This document shows, in pieces, positions 24,534 to 33,091 of a stretch of DNA of 43,364 bases. How positions within the stretch are numbered: the stretch's first letter is position 1; each line of letters opens with the position of its first letter. The notes beneath the pieces were generated by a model that had not been told where the DNA came from, searched no databases, and saw only the letters and a list, made by a program, of their open reading frames with translations. Position numbers and translations under genes: made by a program. Origin of the DNA: Clostridia bacterium (GTDB taxonomy: Bacteria > Bacillota > Clostridia > Christensenellales > CAG-138); the NCBI GenBank assembly GCA_017545535.1, contig JAFWMS010000030.1:1-43364 (forward strand), read 5' to 3'.

Positions 24534-24562
24534 TTGCCCCCGTCTCCGTAATGTGGTATACT
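24534..24562 (+). promoter_or_regulatory. Promoter of the leucine-rich-repeat gene, predicted leaderless
   Basis: TTGCCC (24534-24539), a 17-bp spacer and TATACT (24557-24562). Six bases (TTTCAT) separate it from ATG 24569, so +1 should be the A of the start codon. The geometry is the same as before the yitT-family gene. Confidence 0.6.
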
Positions 24563-24568
24563 TTTCAT

Positions 24569-26212
24569 ATGAATCGACGTTTTACGAACAGGCGACCCCT
24601 TTTAGGGCTTCTTTGCTTCATATCGCTTCTTTTGGCCTGCACGTCTGGGCTTGCCGACATCGCCCCTCAAGCGGAGGCGACGGACGGCCCGGTCGCATCC
24701 GTCCCGGAGCAGACCGAGCCTAAAGCCGAGCTAACGGCGAAGCCCACGTCCACCCAACTCAGCACCGCCTCTCCGACGCCCACCCAGGAACCGACTCCGG
24801 CACCGATATCGGTAAAGGGGCAGCTGGTTTCCATAGACGCCGAGTCCTTGACGGTAACGGAACCTTTGGAAGGTCCCGAGCCCCTGGCAGCGGCGCTCCC
24901 GCTGCTGCCCCAGCTGAAAACGGTGACGGTATCCAGGACGATCTCGGAGGACGGGATCGCTCCGTGGATTGAAGCCTGGGACGCCCTGGTGGCCGCGTAT
25001 CCGGACCTGACCTTCTCCTTTTTCGATCGATATGGCGAAGCTGCAGCGGAAACGGTAGAGACCTTTGCGCCGACGGCTCTGCCCGACGCGGCGGAACTGC
25101 ATGCCGTCCTCAGGGTTTTCTCTCATCTGTCCCAGCTGGATCTGAGCGCTCTTACTCTGTCCCGGGAGGAGGCGTCCATCCTCGTCGCTGCGGCGGGGGA
25201 TGTGGAGGTGTTGTGGCGGGACGAAGACTTCGGCTTCTCTAAAAGTTTTCAAAAACAGCTGACCCTGCCCCAGGGAACGGGTCTGACGGCAGCCAAAGCA
25301 TATCTTGCTTGCTTCCCTCGGCTCTCCCGGGTGGACTTGTTATCCTCCGGCCTTTCCGAGGCGGAGGGGGACGCTCTTTGCCAGATTTTTCCCCAGGTGG
25401 CATTCCATCGCATGGTGACCCTGAACGGTCAACTCTATGACAACCAGGTGGAGCGACTCGACTTGAGCGGGGCCGTGATCGACGACTGCGGAACCTTTGC
25501 AGATCAAATAGGTCGATTCCTCAACCTGCATGCTTTGGAACTCAGCGACTGCTCCCTTTCCGATCAGGAACTGGCCGATCTGAGAAGCCGTTACCCGGAG
25601 GCGGGGGTGGTGTGGACGGTGCGTTTCGGAAGATGGTCCATCCGCACGGACGCGGTGGCCTTTTCCACAAAACAGTCGGGCTATACGGAACATCGCTATA
25701 GGAGCGAAAGCGTCTCCGTTCTTAGCTACTGCACCGGGCTGATCGCTCTGGACCTGGGCCACAACGCCATCCAAGAGCTGGGATGGATCGAATCGCTGCC
25801 AGATCTGCAGCTGTTGATCCTGGCGGACAACGGCATCACGGACATTTCGCCGATAGCCAAACTGAAAAAGCTCAAATACGTGGAGCTGTTCATGAATCCT
25901 ATCCGAGACATCTCGCCGCTGGGGGAGCTAAAGGAGCTGTTGGATGTGAATCTGTGTATCACCAAGGCGGAAGATCTGTCGCCTTTGCTTCGATGCACCA
26001 AGCTGGAGCGGATATGGATCGGCCATCAGACCCAGGATTATTGCACAAAAGAAAGCCTTCAGGCGGTGCTGGAGGCCTTTCCCGATGCGGAATATGATCT
26101 TTTGTCCGTATCCTGTACCAATCGAGGCTGGCGGGAGCATCCCCGCTTCTATGCCTATCAGGAAATGTTTCAAACCAACGCCCCCGTGGCGCCCTTTCTG
26201 CCGGAGGATTGA
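24569..26212 (+). CDS. Leucine-rich-repeat lipoprotein
   Basis: 547 residues. The N-terminal signal ends in a lipobox (SLLLAC, Cys near residue 22), so it is anchored outside the membrane by lipid. A Pro/Thr-rich linker (TPTQEPTPAPISV) is followed by divergent LRR-like units. The clear repeats are near the C-terminus (LIALDLGHNAIQELGWIESL, LQLLILADNGITDISPIAKL, LKYVELFMNPIRDISPLGEL). Such domains bind proteins; the target is unknown. ATG 24569 is favoured over the in-frame ATG 24551 because the -10 box lies between them. No Shine-Dalgarno is present. It is convergent with the RCC1/NAGPA gene, and the two stop codons touch. Confidence 0.8.
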   Translation: MNRRFTNRRPLLGLLCFISLLLACTSGLADIAPQAEATDGPVASVPEQTEPKAELTAKPTSTQLSTASPTPTQEPTPAPISVKGQLVSIDAESLTVTEPLEGPEPLAAALPLLPQLKTVTVSRTISEDGIAPWIEAWDALVAAYPDLTFSFFDRYGEAAAETVETFAPTALPDAAELHAVLRVFSHLSQLDLSALTLSREEASILVAAAGDVEVLWRDEDFGFSKSFQKQLTLPQGTGLTAAKAYLACFPRLSRVDLLSSGLSEAEGDALCQIFPQVAFHRMVTLNGQLYDNQVERLDLSGAVIDDCGTFADQIGRFLNLHALELSDCSLSDQELADLRSRYPEAGVVWTVRFGRWSIRTDAVAFSTKQSGYTEHRYRSESVSVLSYCTGLIALDLGHNAIQELGWIESLPDLQLLILADNGITDISPIAKLKKLKYVELFMNPIRDISPLGELKELLDVNLCITKAEDLSPLLRCTKLERIWIGHQTQDYCTKESLQAVLEAFPDAEYDLLSVSCTNRGWREHPRFYAYQEMFQTNAPVAPFLPED

Positions 26213-28516
26213 TCAGCTTTCCGGTGTAGCTTGGGGCTGTTCCGGAGGCGTTCCGACTTTGTCGTTCTCTAAGAAAACGATCACGTCGGAAAGGCCCCGG
26301 ATATTGGTGTGGGGGGTGTCTCGCAGCGTCAGCATGGACAGCTCCTTGCCCATGAACACCAGAGAGGTGGAATGACCTCCATCCAAATTATAAGCCATGC
26401 GGCAGCCGTAGCGGACGCAGGCGTCCGCCATCATGGCGTGGGTCATCTGCACCTTGCGGTCCCGCATGGCGATCACCGCCAAATAATGATACGGATCCGA
26501 ATACGCCAGCACCACCCGCATGGTATATTCGGCGTTGCGCAGGGGTTGCTCGACGAGCCGCTGCCCATTCTCAACCAGCAGCGGACCGAAGGAAAAGCTG
26601 TCCCGCACCCCCAGGGCCGTGAGCTGGGCGGCGTTCACTTCCCCCCGAGGGAAGAATTTCAGCGTCCCGTCGGGCATGATGGCCAGGGATCCGGTCTCGT
26701 CCCGATCGTAATAGGTGACGCCGTTGCGGATCATGACGCCCTTACGGTTGCTGGTCCAGCCGATGAAGTCGCCGGTGAAAGCCAGCACCGCATGATGATT
26801 TTGGGCCTGCTCCGCCGACAGGGCGGAGGGCATGATGATGTAATTGCCGGATGCGCTGGGATTGGTGACCCGACCGCTGGGCAGGGCATCCTGGGTGGCC
26901 AGCATATCCGTGCGAAACAGTTCCCGCTCTTCTGAAAAGTCGATGCAGATCAAAACCGCGCCTTTGTCGTCCATATACAGCCATGGACCGACGTCGGTAT
27001 CCTCTCCTTGGATGTAGACCGTGGGAGCGCCCTTTGCCTCAGGCTGCGTCACCACATCCTCCCGAATCCAGTCAGAGGAAAAGAGGGGCTCCTTGGGGAG
27101 GGGTGCCGGCAGGGAACCAGCGGTGACAGTTCGCCCGTCCAGCCCAAGACCCACCGTATGATAAGCCCCGGCAGCGATGGCGGCGATATCCTTCCAGCCG
27201 CTCACGTCACACTGGCCTGCGCCGTTGTCCCCGCAGGCCACCACGGTGCCGTCTGACCGCAGCCCCACGGTGGTGCAGGCGCCGCAGCTGATGGACACGA
27301 TCCCGGTCCAATCCCGAACATCGCATTGGCCATAGGTATTGTCCCCACATGCCACCACGGTGCCGTCCGCCCGCAAGCCCACGGAATGCCAAAGACCTGC
27401 ATCGATACTGACGATATTCTTCCATTTCTTCACGGCGCACTGGTCATGATCGTTGGTGCCGCAAGCTTCCACGGTGCCGTCCTGCCTCAATGCCAGAGAA
27501 TGCCAGGCTCCGGCAGCCACATCCACCATCCCTGTCCATTCTTCTGCGGGAAGGCGGTCCAAGGCTTGGCTGCCTATGGCAATCACCGTGCCGTCTCTCA
27601 GCAAAAACAGACCGTGGACCAGACCGGGGGCCACTTTTTTCACGTTGTTCAAGGCGGCGATCGTCTCCTCGGCTCCAAAGGTCTCTCCCGTGGTCAAAAC
27701 CTTTCCGTCGCGCAGGAAGAACACGCTGGTCAAACCGGAAAAGACATGGTCCGCTTCCGCCGGCGCCGCACCGTATCGACCGTCCCCGGCGATCCAGGGG
27801 CTGGCCCCCAAGGCGGCGGTGTGCCAGGCTCCGGCGGTGATCCGCCCGGCGCTCTTGGCAGCGAACTGCTGCCGTCTCTGCTCGATCCAGGCTTGCTTTT
27901 GTTGCTCGATGGCCTCCGCTGCGGCCCGGCCCTCCGCGGTATCCAGCGCGTTCAGGGCAGCGATAACTTCGTCGAAGTTGGTGCCGGTGAAGACCGCCTG
28001 GGCTGCGGCAAAGGCCATCCGCGCCTCTATGGCGTTCGCCCGTTCGGAGGCGTCTTCATACTCCTCCAAAGCCCGGAAAGCGGCCAATGCGTCCTCGTCT
28101 CGACCTGCCTGCTCCAGGGATAGGGCTTCCTCATAGGCATCCTTCAAGGCTTGGGCATGGGCCCGTTCCTCGGCTTCCTGTATAAGGGCTTTCGCTCGAT
28201 CGGGATCTGCCGTTTCCAAAAGCTGGGCCGCGTAGGTGAGTTCGCCCGCCGCTACGGCTCGATCCGCCTCCTGTAAAAGCATCTCATCCTTACGAGCCGT
28301 CAGTTCCTTCACCCATTGATCGGTCAAAGGCCGGCCGGAAAGGGATTTGACCGCTTCCGTCAAGGATTTCTGGGCCTCCTCGTAGGGAGCGATGGCGCTT
28401 TTCTCCATGGCTGTATGATAGACTTGGGCCATAGGTCGGTAGTACAAAGCATACTCGCCGACCACAGCCAGCAGGACCACGACCAACAAGATGAGCAGCC
28501 AAACCTTAGTTTTCAT
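26213..28516 (-). CDS. Membrane-anchored fusion: helical stalk, RCC1-like repeats and NAGPA (phosphodiester glycosidase) domain
   Basis: 767 residues. A membrane helix (about 5-27) is followed by a charged, helical Ala/Glu-rich stalk (about 30-215; TPR- or coiled-coil-like). From about 220 to 475 come RCC1-type propeller repeats; the clearest are 38-residue units of the form DGTVVACGDNTYGQCDV. The C-terminal part (about 500-750) matches NAGPA/DUF2233: RVVLAYSDPYHYL, then AMMADACVRYGCRMAYNLDGG and STSLVFMG, the DGGxS signature of phosphodiester glycosidases. The enzyme domain would act outside the cell, possibly on cell-wall or teichoic-acid phosphodiesters; the propeller may bind the substrate. 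An AGAAAGGG site precedes ATG 28516. Confidence 0.82.
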   Translation of the reverse strand: MKTKVWLLILLVVVLLAVVGEYALYYRPMAQVYHTAMEKSAIAPYEEAQKSLTEAVKSLSGRPLTDQWVKELTARKDEMLLQEADRAVAAGELTYAAQLLETADPDRAKALIQEAEERAHAQALKDAYEEALSLEQAGRDEDALAAFRALEEYEDASERANAIEARMAFAAAQAVFTGTNFDEVIAALNALDTAEGRAAAEAIEQQKQAWIEQRRQQFAAKSAGRITAGAWHTAALGASPWIAGDGRYGAAPAEADHVFSGLTSVFFLRDGKVLTTGETFGAEETIAALNNVKKVAPGLVHGLFLLRDGTVIAIGSQALDRLPAEEWTGMVDVAAGAWHSLALRQDGTVEACGTNDHDQCAVKKWKNIVSIDAGLWHSVGLRADGTVVACGDNTYGQCDVRDWTGIVSISCGACTTVGLRSDGTVVACGDNGAGQCDVSGWKDIAAIAAGAYHTVGLGLDGRTVTAGSLPAPLPKEPLFSSDWIREDVVTQPEAKGAPTVYIQGEDTDVGPWLYMDDKGAVLICIDFSEERELFRTDMLATQDALPSGRVTNPSASGNYIIMPSALSAEQAQNHHAVLAFTGDFIGWTSNRKGVMIRNGVTYYDRDETGSLAIMPDGTLKFFPRGEVNAAQLTALGVRDSFSFGPLLVENGQRLVEQPLRNAEYTMRVVLAYSDPYHYLAVIAMRDRKVQMTHAMMADACVRYGCRMAYNLDGGHSTSLVFMGKELSMLTLRDTPHTNIRGLSDVIVFLENDKVGTPPEQPQATPES

Positions 28517-28580
28517 ATACCCTTTCTCCCGACGAGCCGGTAATCACGTTTTTTGCGTTTTGCATGAAAAGTATACATAT

Positions 28581-28610
28581 ATATTACCCCAAAGACAGCC
28601 CCTGCGTCAA
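28581..28610 (-). promoter_or_regulatory. Promoter candidate of the RCC1/NAGPA gene
   Basis: On the minus strand, TTGACG (28605-28610), an 18-bp spacer and TAATAT (28581-28586). A second -10-like TATACT lies at 28570-28575 but lacks a good -35. Either gives a leader of about 50-65 nt that includes the ribosome site. Confidence 0.45.
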
Positions 28611-28679
28611 CAATCGGAAGATGATGAGGGAGCCCTCGTATCTCCGGACCTTGCAGAGCGTATTTCTTCCATACCCCTT

Positions 28680-28979
28680 TTAGCGAGCAATGGCAGGTAA
28701 ACAAGGTTGCCGCTGCCCCCTTCGAACAGGCCCTCCGGCATCTGCGCACCACATACCTCCACTATAGGTGAATGGGGCCAGGCGTACGAGCGGGTGCCCA
28801 CTATCCTGCTGAACTATCTGCTCTACGAGCTGGCCTTCTATCGGGTGGGGTTCTTCTGGGGGGCCTGCTACGACCATACCTGCGACGCCAGTCACTTCGG
28901 CCCGGGGGAACTGAATCCCTCCGTCCACAGCGATTCGCCTCTGGCCCTGCGCAAGGTTTTTGAGTACATCGACGAATAA
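28680..28979 (+). pseudogene. Remnant of an M15-peptidase-like gene C-terminus
   Basis: A 91-codon frame from 28707 ends with ILLNYLLYELAFYRVGFFWG and YDHTCDASHFGPGE. This resembles the last part of M15 (D-Ala-D-Ala carboxypeptidase/endolysin) peptidases, where a GFxWGG strand is followed by a D.MHF zinc His. The upstream coding sense (SEQWQVNKVAAAPFEQALRHLRTTYLHYR) is in another frame and ends at TAG/TGA near 28770, implying a frameshift. There is no start, no signal and no catalytic N-terminal half. The family call is tentative; the truncation is clear. It ends at a terminator (28980-29007), so it may be the tail of a gene disrupted here. Confidence 0.45.
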
Positions 28980-29007
28980 AAAAAGCCCGGCATGCGCCGA
29001 GCTTTTT
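28980..29007. terminator. Bidirectional terminator
   Basis: AAAAAGCCCGGC, loop ATGC, GCCGAGCTTTTT: 12-bp arms with one mismatch and T-runs on both strands. It lies between the plus-strand remnant and the end of the minus-strand HAD gene, serving both. Confidence 0.8.
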
Positions 29008-29023
29008 GAATTCATTCCCTGTT

Positions 29024-29695
29024 TTATTCCTCGAACAGATACCGATACAGCCCTTCCACCCTGTCGAAATAGAGTGGGCAGTTCTCCTGCAGATAGGCGC
29101 GGATCTCCGGCACGTCGTAGGCCCAGCCCGCCGCGGCGAAGGGTACGCCCCGGGTCCGGGCCATGTCGTAGCCTGGCTTGAGATCGTCCACCACCAGCAT
29201 ATCTTCCGGTGCCAGATCCATGCACGCCATCAGCCGGTCCAAAGCAAAGGGGCTGGGCTTGCGCTGTTCTCGGGGCAGGTCCCATCCAAAGACCATGGAG
29301 GGCTCCGGAAGCCCGTTCTCCTGATAATCCCGCAAAATGTTCTCCCGCAGGGAATGGGAGATGACAGCGATGTGCCCGCCTCTTTTCAGCTGCTCCTCCA
29401 TGAGCGCTTTCATGCCGGGGAATGCCGGTGGCACGTGGGTGGCCACGTAGCCCTTCCATACCGTCAGCTCCCGATCCAGCTCCGCCGGGGTGAGGCGCAT
29501 CGTCTCTTCGCAATACTCCAAAAAGCCCGGATGGAAGTTCATCCGAAAATACGCCTCCAGACTGATGCTGGTCCCGGGCCGGACCTCCCGCAGAAATTCC
29601 AGGAAGGCGGGGTGATGGATGAGCCGGGTGCTGTCCATGACCGTGTCGTCGTGATCCAGCACCAGGCACCGGTATTTGAGCTTCTCCCGGTTCAT
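29024..29695 (-). CDS. HAD-superfamily hydrolase
   Basis: 223 residues; a probable phosphatase. Motif I is LVLDHDDTVMDS (Asp14 and Asp16, with His in place of the usual Phe/Leu between them). A helical cap follows. Motif II is HIAVISHS, motif III Lys lies in EQRKPSPFALDRLM, and motif IV is MLVVDDLKPGYDMARTRG with the family's DD. All catalytic positions are present. The substrate cannot be told; phosphoglycolate phosphatase-like or nucleotidase-like activity is possible. Its start overlaps the upstream glutaredoxin-like stop by 4 bp, so the two are cotranscribed. Confidence 0.87.
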   Translation of the reverse strand: MNREKLKYRCLVLDHDDTVMDSTRLIHHPAFLEFLREVRPGTSISLEAYFRMNFHPGFLEYCEETMRLTPAELDRELTVWKGYVATHVPPAFPGMKALMEEQLKRGGHIAVISHSLRENILRDYQENGLPEPSMVFGWDLPREQRKPSPFALDRLMACMDLAPEDMLVVDDLKPGYDMARTRGVPFAAAGWAYDVPEIRAYLQENCPLYFDRVEGLYRYLFEE

Positions 29696-29973
29696 AGGGC
29701 CAGGACTCGATCGAAGGCCGCCTTCAGATGGGCCTTGATGGTCTCGTAGTCCTGGAACGGCGAAGCTTCATACAGCTTGTCCCCCTGATAGAACACGGAG
29801 GGCACCCGGAAGTAGTCCCGGCTGTCGGCCAGGGCCTTCTCCTCGTTTTCCTCGATCCATCGAATGGGCAAGGCGCCGTAGGCTGGCTCCTCCCGCAAGA
29901 GCTCCTCCACCGCTTTTCTGGCGTTCTTGCAGTAAGGGCAGCCGGTCAAATAGAAAATCTCGATCTCGGGCAT
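29692..29973 (-). CDS. Glutaredoxin-like thiol-disulfide protein
   Basis: 93 residues with thioredoxin fold order: IEIFYLTGCPYC (active CPYC), a helix KNARKAVEELL, IRWIEENEE, and a cis-Pro loop FRVPSVFYQGDKLYEA. It reduces disulfides or glutathione/bacillithiol-type mixed disulfides in the cytoplasm. ATG 29973 is used because GGGAGGA lies just upstream. A TATACT -10 box on the minus strand at 30004-30009 gives a ~30-nt leader. Upstream codons in the same frame carry no family sequence. Confidence 0.85.
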   Translation of the reverse strand: MPEIEIFYLTGCPYCKNARKAVEELLREEPAYGALPIRWIEENEEKALADSRDYFRVPSVFYQGDKLYEASPFQDYETIKAHLKAAFDRVLAL

Positions 29974-30074
29974 GGGATACGGTCCTCCCTTCTCATTTTC
30001 TCCAGTATACCCCGATTTGTCCCTGATTTCCAGTTGTTTTTTTGCCCCGCTGTCGGCCGGCCGGTCCTTTGCTC

Positions 30075-30103
30075 TTGACAAATGGCCTATAACAGTTCAA
30101 AAT
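30075..30103 (+). promoter_or_regulatory. Promoter region of the ABC importer operon
   Basis: Perfect TTGACA (30075-30080), with a weak -10 around 30098-30104 (CAAAATA). An inverted repeat ATGGCC (30082-30087) ... GGCCAT (30113-30118) brackets it and could be an operator. I see no canonical Fur box. Confidence 0.4.
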
Positions 30104-30156
30104 AAACGCAGTGGCCATATCTGCATGGTCGCAAATTGCAGTAGGAGGAAATTCAC

Positions 30157-31272
30157 ATGAAGAAGGTATTTGCAGTGGTGCTGGCCCTGGTGATGGTGCT
30201 GGGCGTGCTGGCTGGCTGCAGCGGCAAGAAGGAAGAGCCCAAGACTGAGACTGAGGCTGCTCCCGAAGCCAACGATTTGGTATCCCTGGCCAAGGCCGAT
30301 GGCGAGCTGGTCGTTTACGGCTCCTGCGAGGAGGACTATCTCCGCGCCGCCTGCGACAAGTTCCAGGAACTCTACGGCATCAAGACCACCTATCAGCGCC
30401 TGTCCACCGGTGAGGTCCCTGCCAAGATCGCCGAGGAGAAGGGCAAGCCCTCTGCCGACGTCTGGTTCGGCGGCACGAACAACCCCTATGACACCGCTGC
30501 GGGCGATGGTCTTCTGGACAACAGCTACGTGCCCGAGAACGCCTCTCACCTGACCAAGAGCATCTATAAAGATCCCAACGGCTATTGGTACGGCATCTAC
30601 ACGGGCCTCCTGGGCTTCATGGTCAACACCGACGAGCTCACCCGCCTTGGTCTCGAAGCGCCCAAGAGCTGGGACGACCTGCTCAAGCCCGAGTATAAGG
30701 GCCTCATCTGGCTGTCCAACTACAACACCGCCGGCACTCCCAAGCTGGTCGCCAACCTGATGATCCAGCTCAAGGGTCACGACGCGGGCATCCAGTATCT
30801 GGTGGACCTGGACAAGAACGTCCAGATCTACACCAAGTCCGGTTCCGGCCCCTCCAAGAACGTGGGCACCGGTGAGTGCGTCATCGGCATCGGCTTCCTC
30901 CACGACGGCATCACCCAGATCGTGGACAACGGCTATGAGAACGTCCAGCTGATCGTCCCCTCCGACGGTACCGCCTGCGAGATCGGTCCCGTGGCCATCT
31001 TCCAGGGAGCTGCGCATCCCAATGCTGCTCATCTGTTCATGGAGTTCGCCCTGTCTCCCGACTGCGTGGAGCTGGCCGCCCAGAACGGCTCCTATCAGTT
31101 CCTGGTGATCGACAACGCCAAGCAGCCCGAGGCTGCTGCCAAGTTCGGCCTGGATCCCTCCCTGGTTTGGGACGGCTATGACTTCGCCAAGGCTGCGGCC
31201 GACACCAAGCAGAACGTGGAGGACGTGATGAAGGCCCTCAACGGCGGCGACGACCGGTTCAAGACCGAGTAA
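30157..31272 (+). CDS. ABC importer substrate-binding lipoprotein, Fe3+-type family
   Basis: 371 residues. The signal peptide ends in a lipobox LAGC (Cys21), so the protein is tethered to the outer face of the membrane. The core fits the FbpA/AfuA-like class: GELVVYGSCEEDYLRAACDKFQELYGI, SADVWFGGTNNPYDTAAGDGLL, YWYGIYTGLLGFMVNTD, PKSWDDLLKPEYKGLIWLSN, GPSKNVGTGECVIGIGFLHDG. The paired tyrosines that bind Fe3+ in classical FbpA are not obvious, so another ligand is possible. It is the first gene of the operon, with AGGAGG ahead; a stem-loop follows that would keep its mRNA in excess over the permease. Confidence 0.87.
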   Translation: MKKVFAVVLALVMVLGVLAGCSGKKEEPKTETEAAPEANDLVSLAKADGELVVYGSCEEDYLRAACDKFQELYGIKTTYQRLSTGEVPAKIAEEKGKPSADVWFGGTNNPYDTAAGDGLLDNSYVPENASHLTKSIYKDPNGYWYGIYTGLLGFMVNTDELTRLGLEAPKSWDDLLKPEYKGLIWLSNYNTAGTPKLVANLMIQLKGHDAGIQYLVDLDKNVQIYTKSGSGPSKNVGTGECVIGIGFLHDGITQIVDNGYENVQLIVPSDGTACEIGPVAIFQGAAHPNAAHLFMEFALSPDCVELAAQNGSYQFLVIDNAKQPEAAAKFGLDPSLVWDGYDFAKAAADTKQNVEDVMKALNGGDDRFKTE

Positions 31273-31311
31273 CATCCATCGTTACGGGAATTCACGCTTA
31301 GCGCAAGCTGG

Positions 31312-31345
31312 GTCCCCGCCCTTCGGGGCGGGGACTTTCCTTTTT
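31312..31345 (+). terminator. Intra-operon terminator/processing hairpin with UUCG tetraloop
   Basis: GTCCCCGCCC (31312-31321), TTCG, GGGCGGGGAC (31326-31335), then a T-rich tract. Perfect 10-bp arms closed by a stable C(UUCG)G loop. It lies between the binding-protein and permease genes, so partial termination or 3'-end protection would raise binding-protein expression. Confidence 0.85.
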
Positions 31346-31368
31346 CAAAAAAGCAAGGAGGCTGACCT

Positions 31369-33087
31369 ATGGCAAAAACTGCTCAGGGTGCGGCGCTGGA
31401 TCGAAAAAAGCTCATGGCCGATCCCATCATGGTGACGACTATCGTGCTGCTCATCACCTTCCTGACGCTGTTCATCCTCTATCCCCTGGTGATCCTGCTG
31501 ATCGACAGCGTCCTCATGGACGGCCACGTGACGCTGGACGTGTTCCGCAGGATCATGAATATGCCCACCTTCACCCGAGCCATCACCAACACCTTGAAGG
31601 TAGGCTTCGTGGTGGGCATCCTCTCCACCGTTATCGGCCTGTTGTTCGCCTATGTGGAGGTCTATGTTCGCATGCACAAGGTGGCGGGCGGACTCTTCAA
31701 GGTGGTCTCCATGCTGCCCGTGGTGTCTCCGCCCTTCGTGCTGAGCTTGTCCATGATCATGCTCTTCGGCAAGGCGGGCCTCATCACCCGGTTCCTGCTG
31801 GGCATCTATGACAACGACGTCTATGGCTACTGGGGCATCGTCATCGTCCAGACGTTGACTTTCTTCCCCGTGTGCTACATGATGCTTAAGGGCCTTTTGA
31901 AGAACATCGACCCGTCTCTCGAGGAGGCCGCGCGGGACATGGGCGCTTCCCGCATGAAAGTTTTTACCAGCGTCACCTTGCCCCTGCTGCTGCCGGGCCT
32001 CGGCAACGCCTTTTTGGTGACCTTCATCGAGTCCATCGCCGACTTCGCCAACCCCATGATCATCGGCGGAAGCTACGATACGCTGGCTACCACGATCTAC
32101 CTGCAGATCACCGGCGCCTATGATAAGCAGGGCGCGGCCGCCATGGCCGTGGTGCTCCTGTGCATCACGCTCCTCATGTTTGCGGTGCAGAAGTATTATC
32201 TCGAATCCAAGACCGCCGCCACGCTGACGGGTAAGGCTTCCCGGGCCCGGATGCTCATCGAGGACAAGTCCGTCACCATTCCGCTGACTATCCTCTGCGC
32301 CCTGGCCGCCATCTTTGTCATCGGCATGTACGTCTGCGTGCCCATCGGCGCCCTGTTCCCCACCTGGGGCTACAAGTTCACGCCCCTGACCTTCAAGTGG
32401 TTCGGGCAGGTCTTCACCAAATATCATGGCCTCAAGGCCTTTAAGGATTCCTTCCTGCTTTCCCTCATCGCTTCGCCCATCACAGCTCTGCTCAGCATGA
32501 TCATCTCCTATCTGGTGGTCAAGCGCAAGTTCAAGGCGAAGGGCTTTATCGAGGCCGTGTCCATGTTGGCCATGGCTGTCCCCGGCACGGTGCTGGGCGT
32601 GGGATATATCCGTGGTTACTCTCAGGGTCTGTTCCACACGGGCGCGCTGCAGTTCATCTATAACAGCGCGGCCATCCTCATCATCGTCTTCGTGGTCCGG
32701 AGCTTGCCCACGGGCACCCGAAGCGGCATCTCCGCCCTGCGGCAGATCGACAAGAGCATCGAGGAGAGCGCCTACGACATGGGCGCGGACAGCTTCAAGG
32801 TGTTCATGACCGTGACGCTGCCCCTCATCAAGGATTCCTTCCTCAGCGGCTTGGTCACCGCCTTCGTCCGCTCCATCACCGCCATCTCCGCCATCATCCT
32901 CTTGGTGACGCCTTCGTTCCTGCTCATCACCGTGCAGATCAACGAGTTCGCGGAGAAGGGCGCTTTCAGCATCGCCTGCGCTTTCGCTACCATTCTGATA
33001 CTTATCACCTACGGCGCGGTGCTGCTCATGAATCTTGTCATGAAATTCTTCGGTACCAGCAGAAAACTAAAAGAGGAGGACGCATAA
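31369..33087 (+). CDS. ABC importer permease, two fused transmembrane domains
   Basis: 572 residues holding two BPD_transp_1-type domains in one chain, the FbpB/AfuB arrangement of Fe3+-type importers. There are about 12 membrane helices in total. Each half has an ATPase-contact EAA loop: EEAARDMGASRMKVFTSVTL in the first and EESAYDMGADSFKVFMTVTL in the second. AAGGAGG precedes ATG 31369. It ends 4 bp before the ATPase gene. Confidence 0.92.
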   Translation: MAKTAQGAALDRKKLMADPIMVTTIVLLITFLTLFILYPLVILLIDSVLMDGHVTLDVFRRIMNMPTFTRAITNTLKVGFVVGILSTVIGLLFAYVEVYVRMHKVAGGLFKVVSMLPVVSPPFVLSLSMIMLFGKAGLITRFLLGIYDNDVYGYWGIVIVQTLTFFPVCYMMLKGLLKNIDPSLEEAARDMGASRMKVFTSVTLPLLLPGLGNAFLVTFIESIADFANPMIIGGSYDTLATTIYLQITGAYDKQGAAAMAVVLLCITLLMFAVQKYYLESKTAATLTGKASRARMLIEDKSVTIPLTILCALAAIFVIGMYVCVPIGALFPTWGYKFTPLTFKWFGQVFTKYHGLKAFKDSFLLSLIASPITALLSMIISYLVVKRKFKAKGFIEAVSMLAMAVPGTVLGVGYIRGYSQGLFHTGALQFIYNSAAILIIVFVVRSLPTGTRSGISALRQIDKSIEESAYDMGADSFKVFMTVTLPLIKDSFLSGLVTAFVRSITAISAIILLVTPSFLLITVQINEFAEKGAFSIACAFATILILITYGAVLLMNLVMKFFGTSRKLKEEDA

Positions 33088-33091
33088 GGCT

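Noticed and set aside
30060..30156. Fur-box control of the Fe3+-type importer
   Set aside because: No GATAATGATTATCATTATC-like sequence is recognisable; only a short ATGGCC/GGCCAT inverted repeat is seen.
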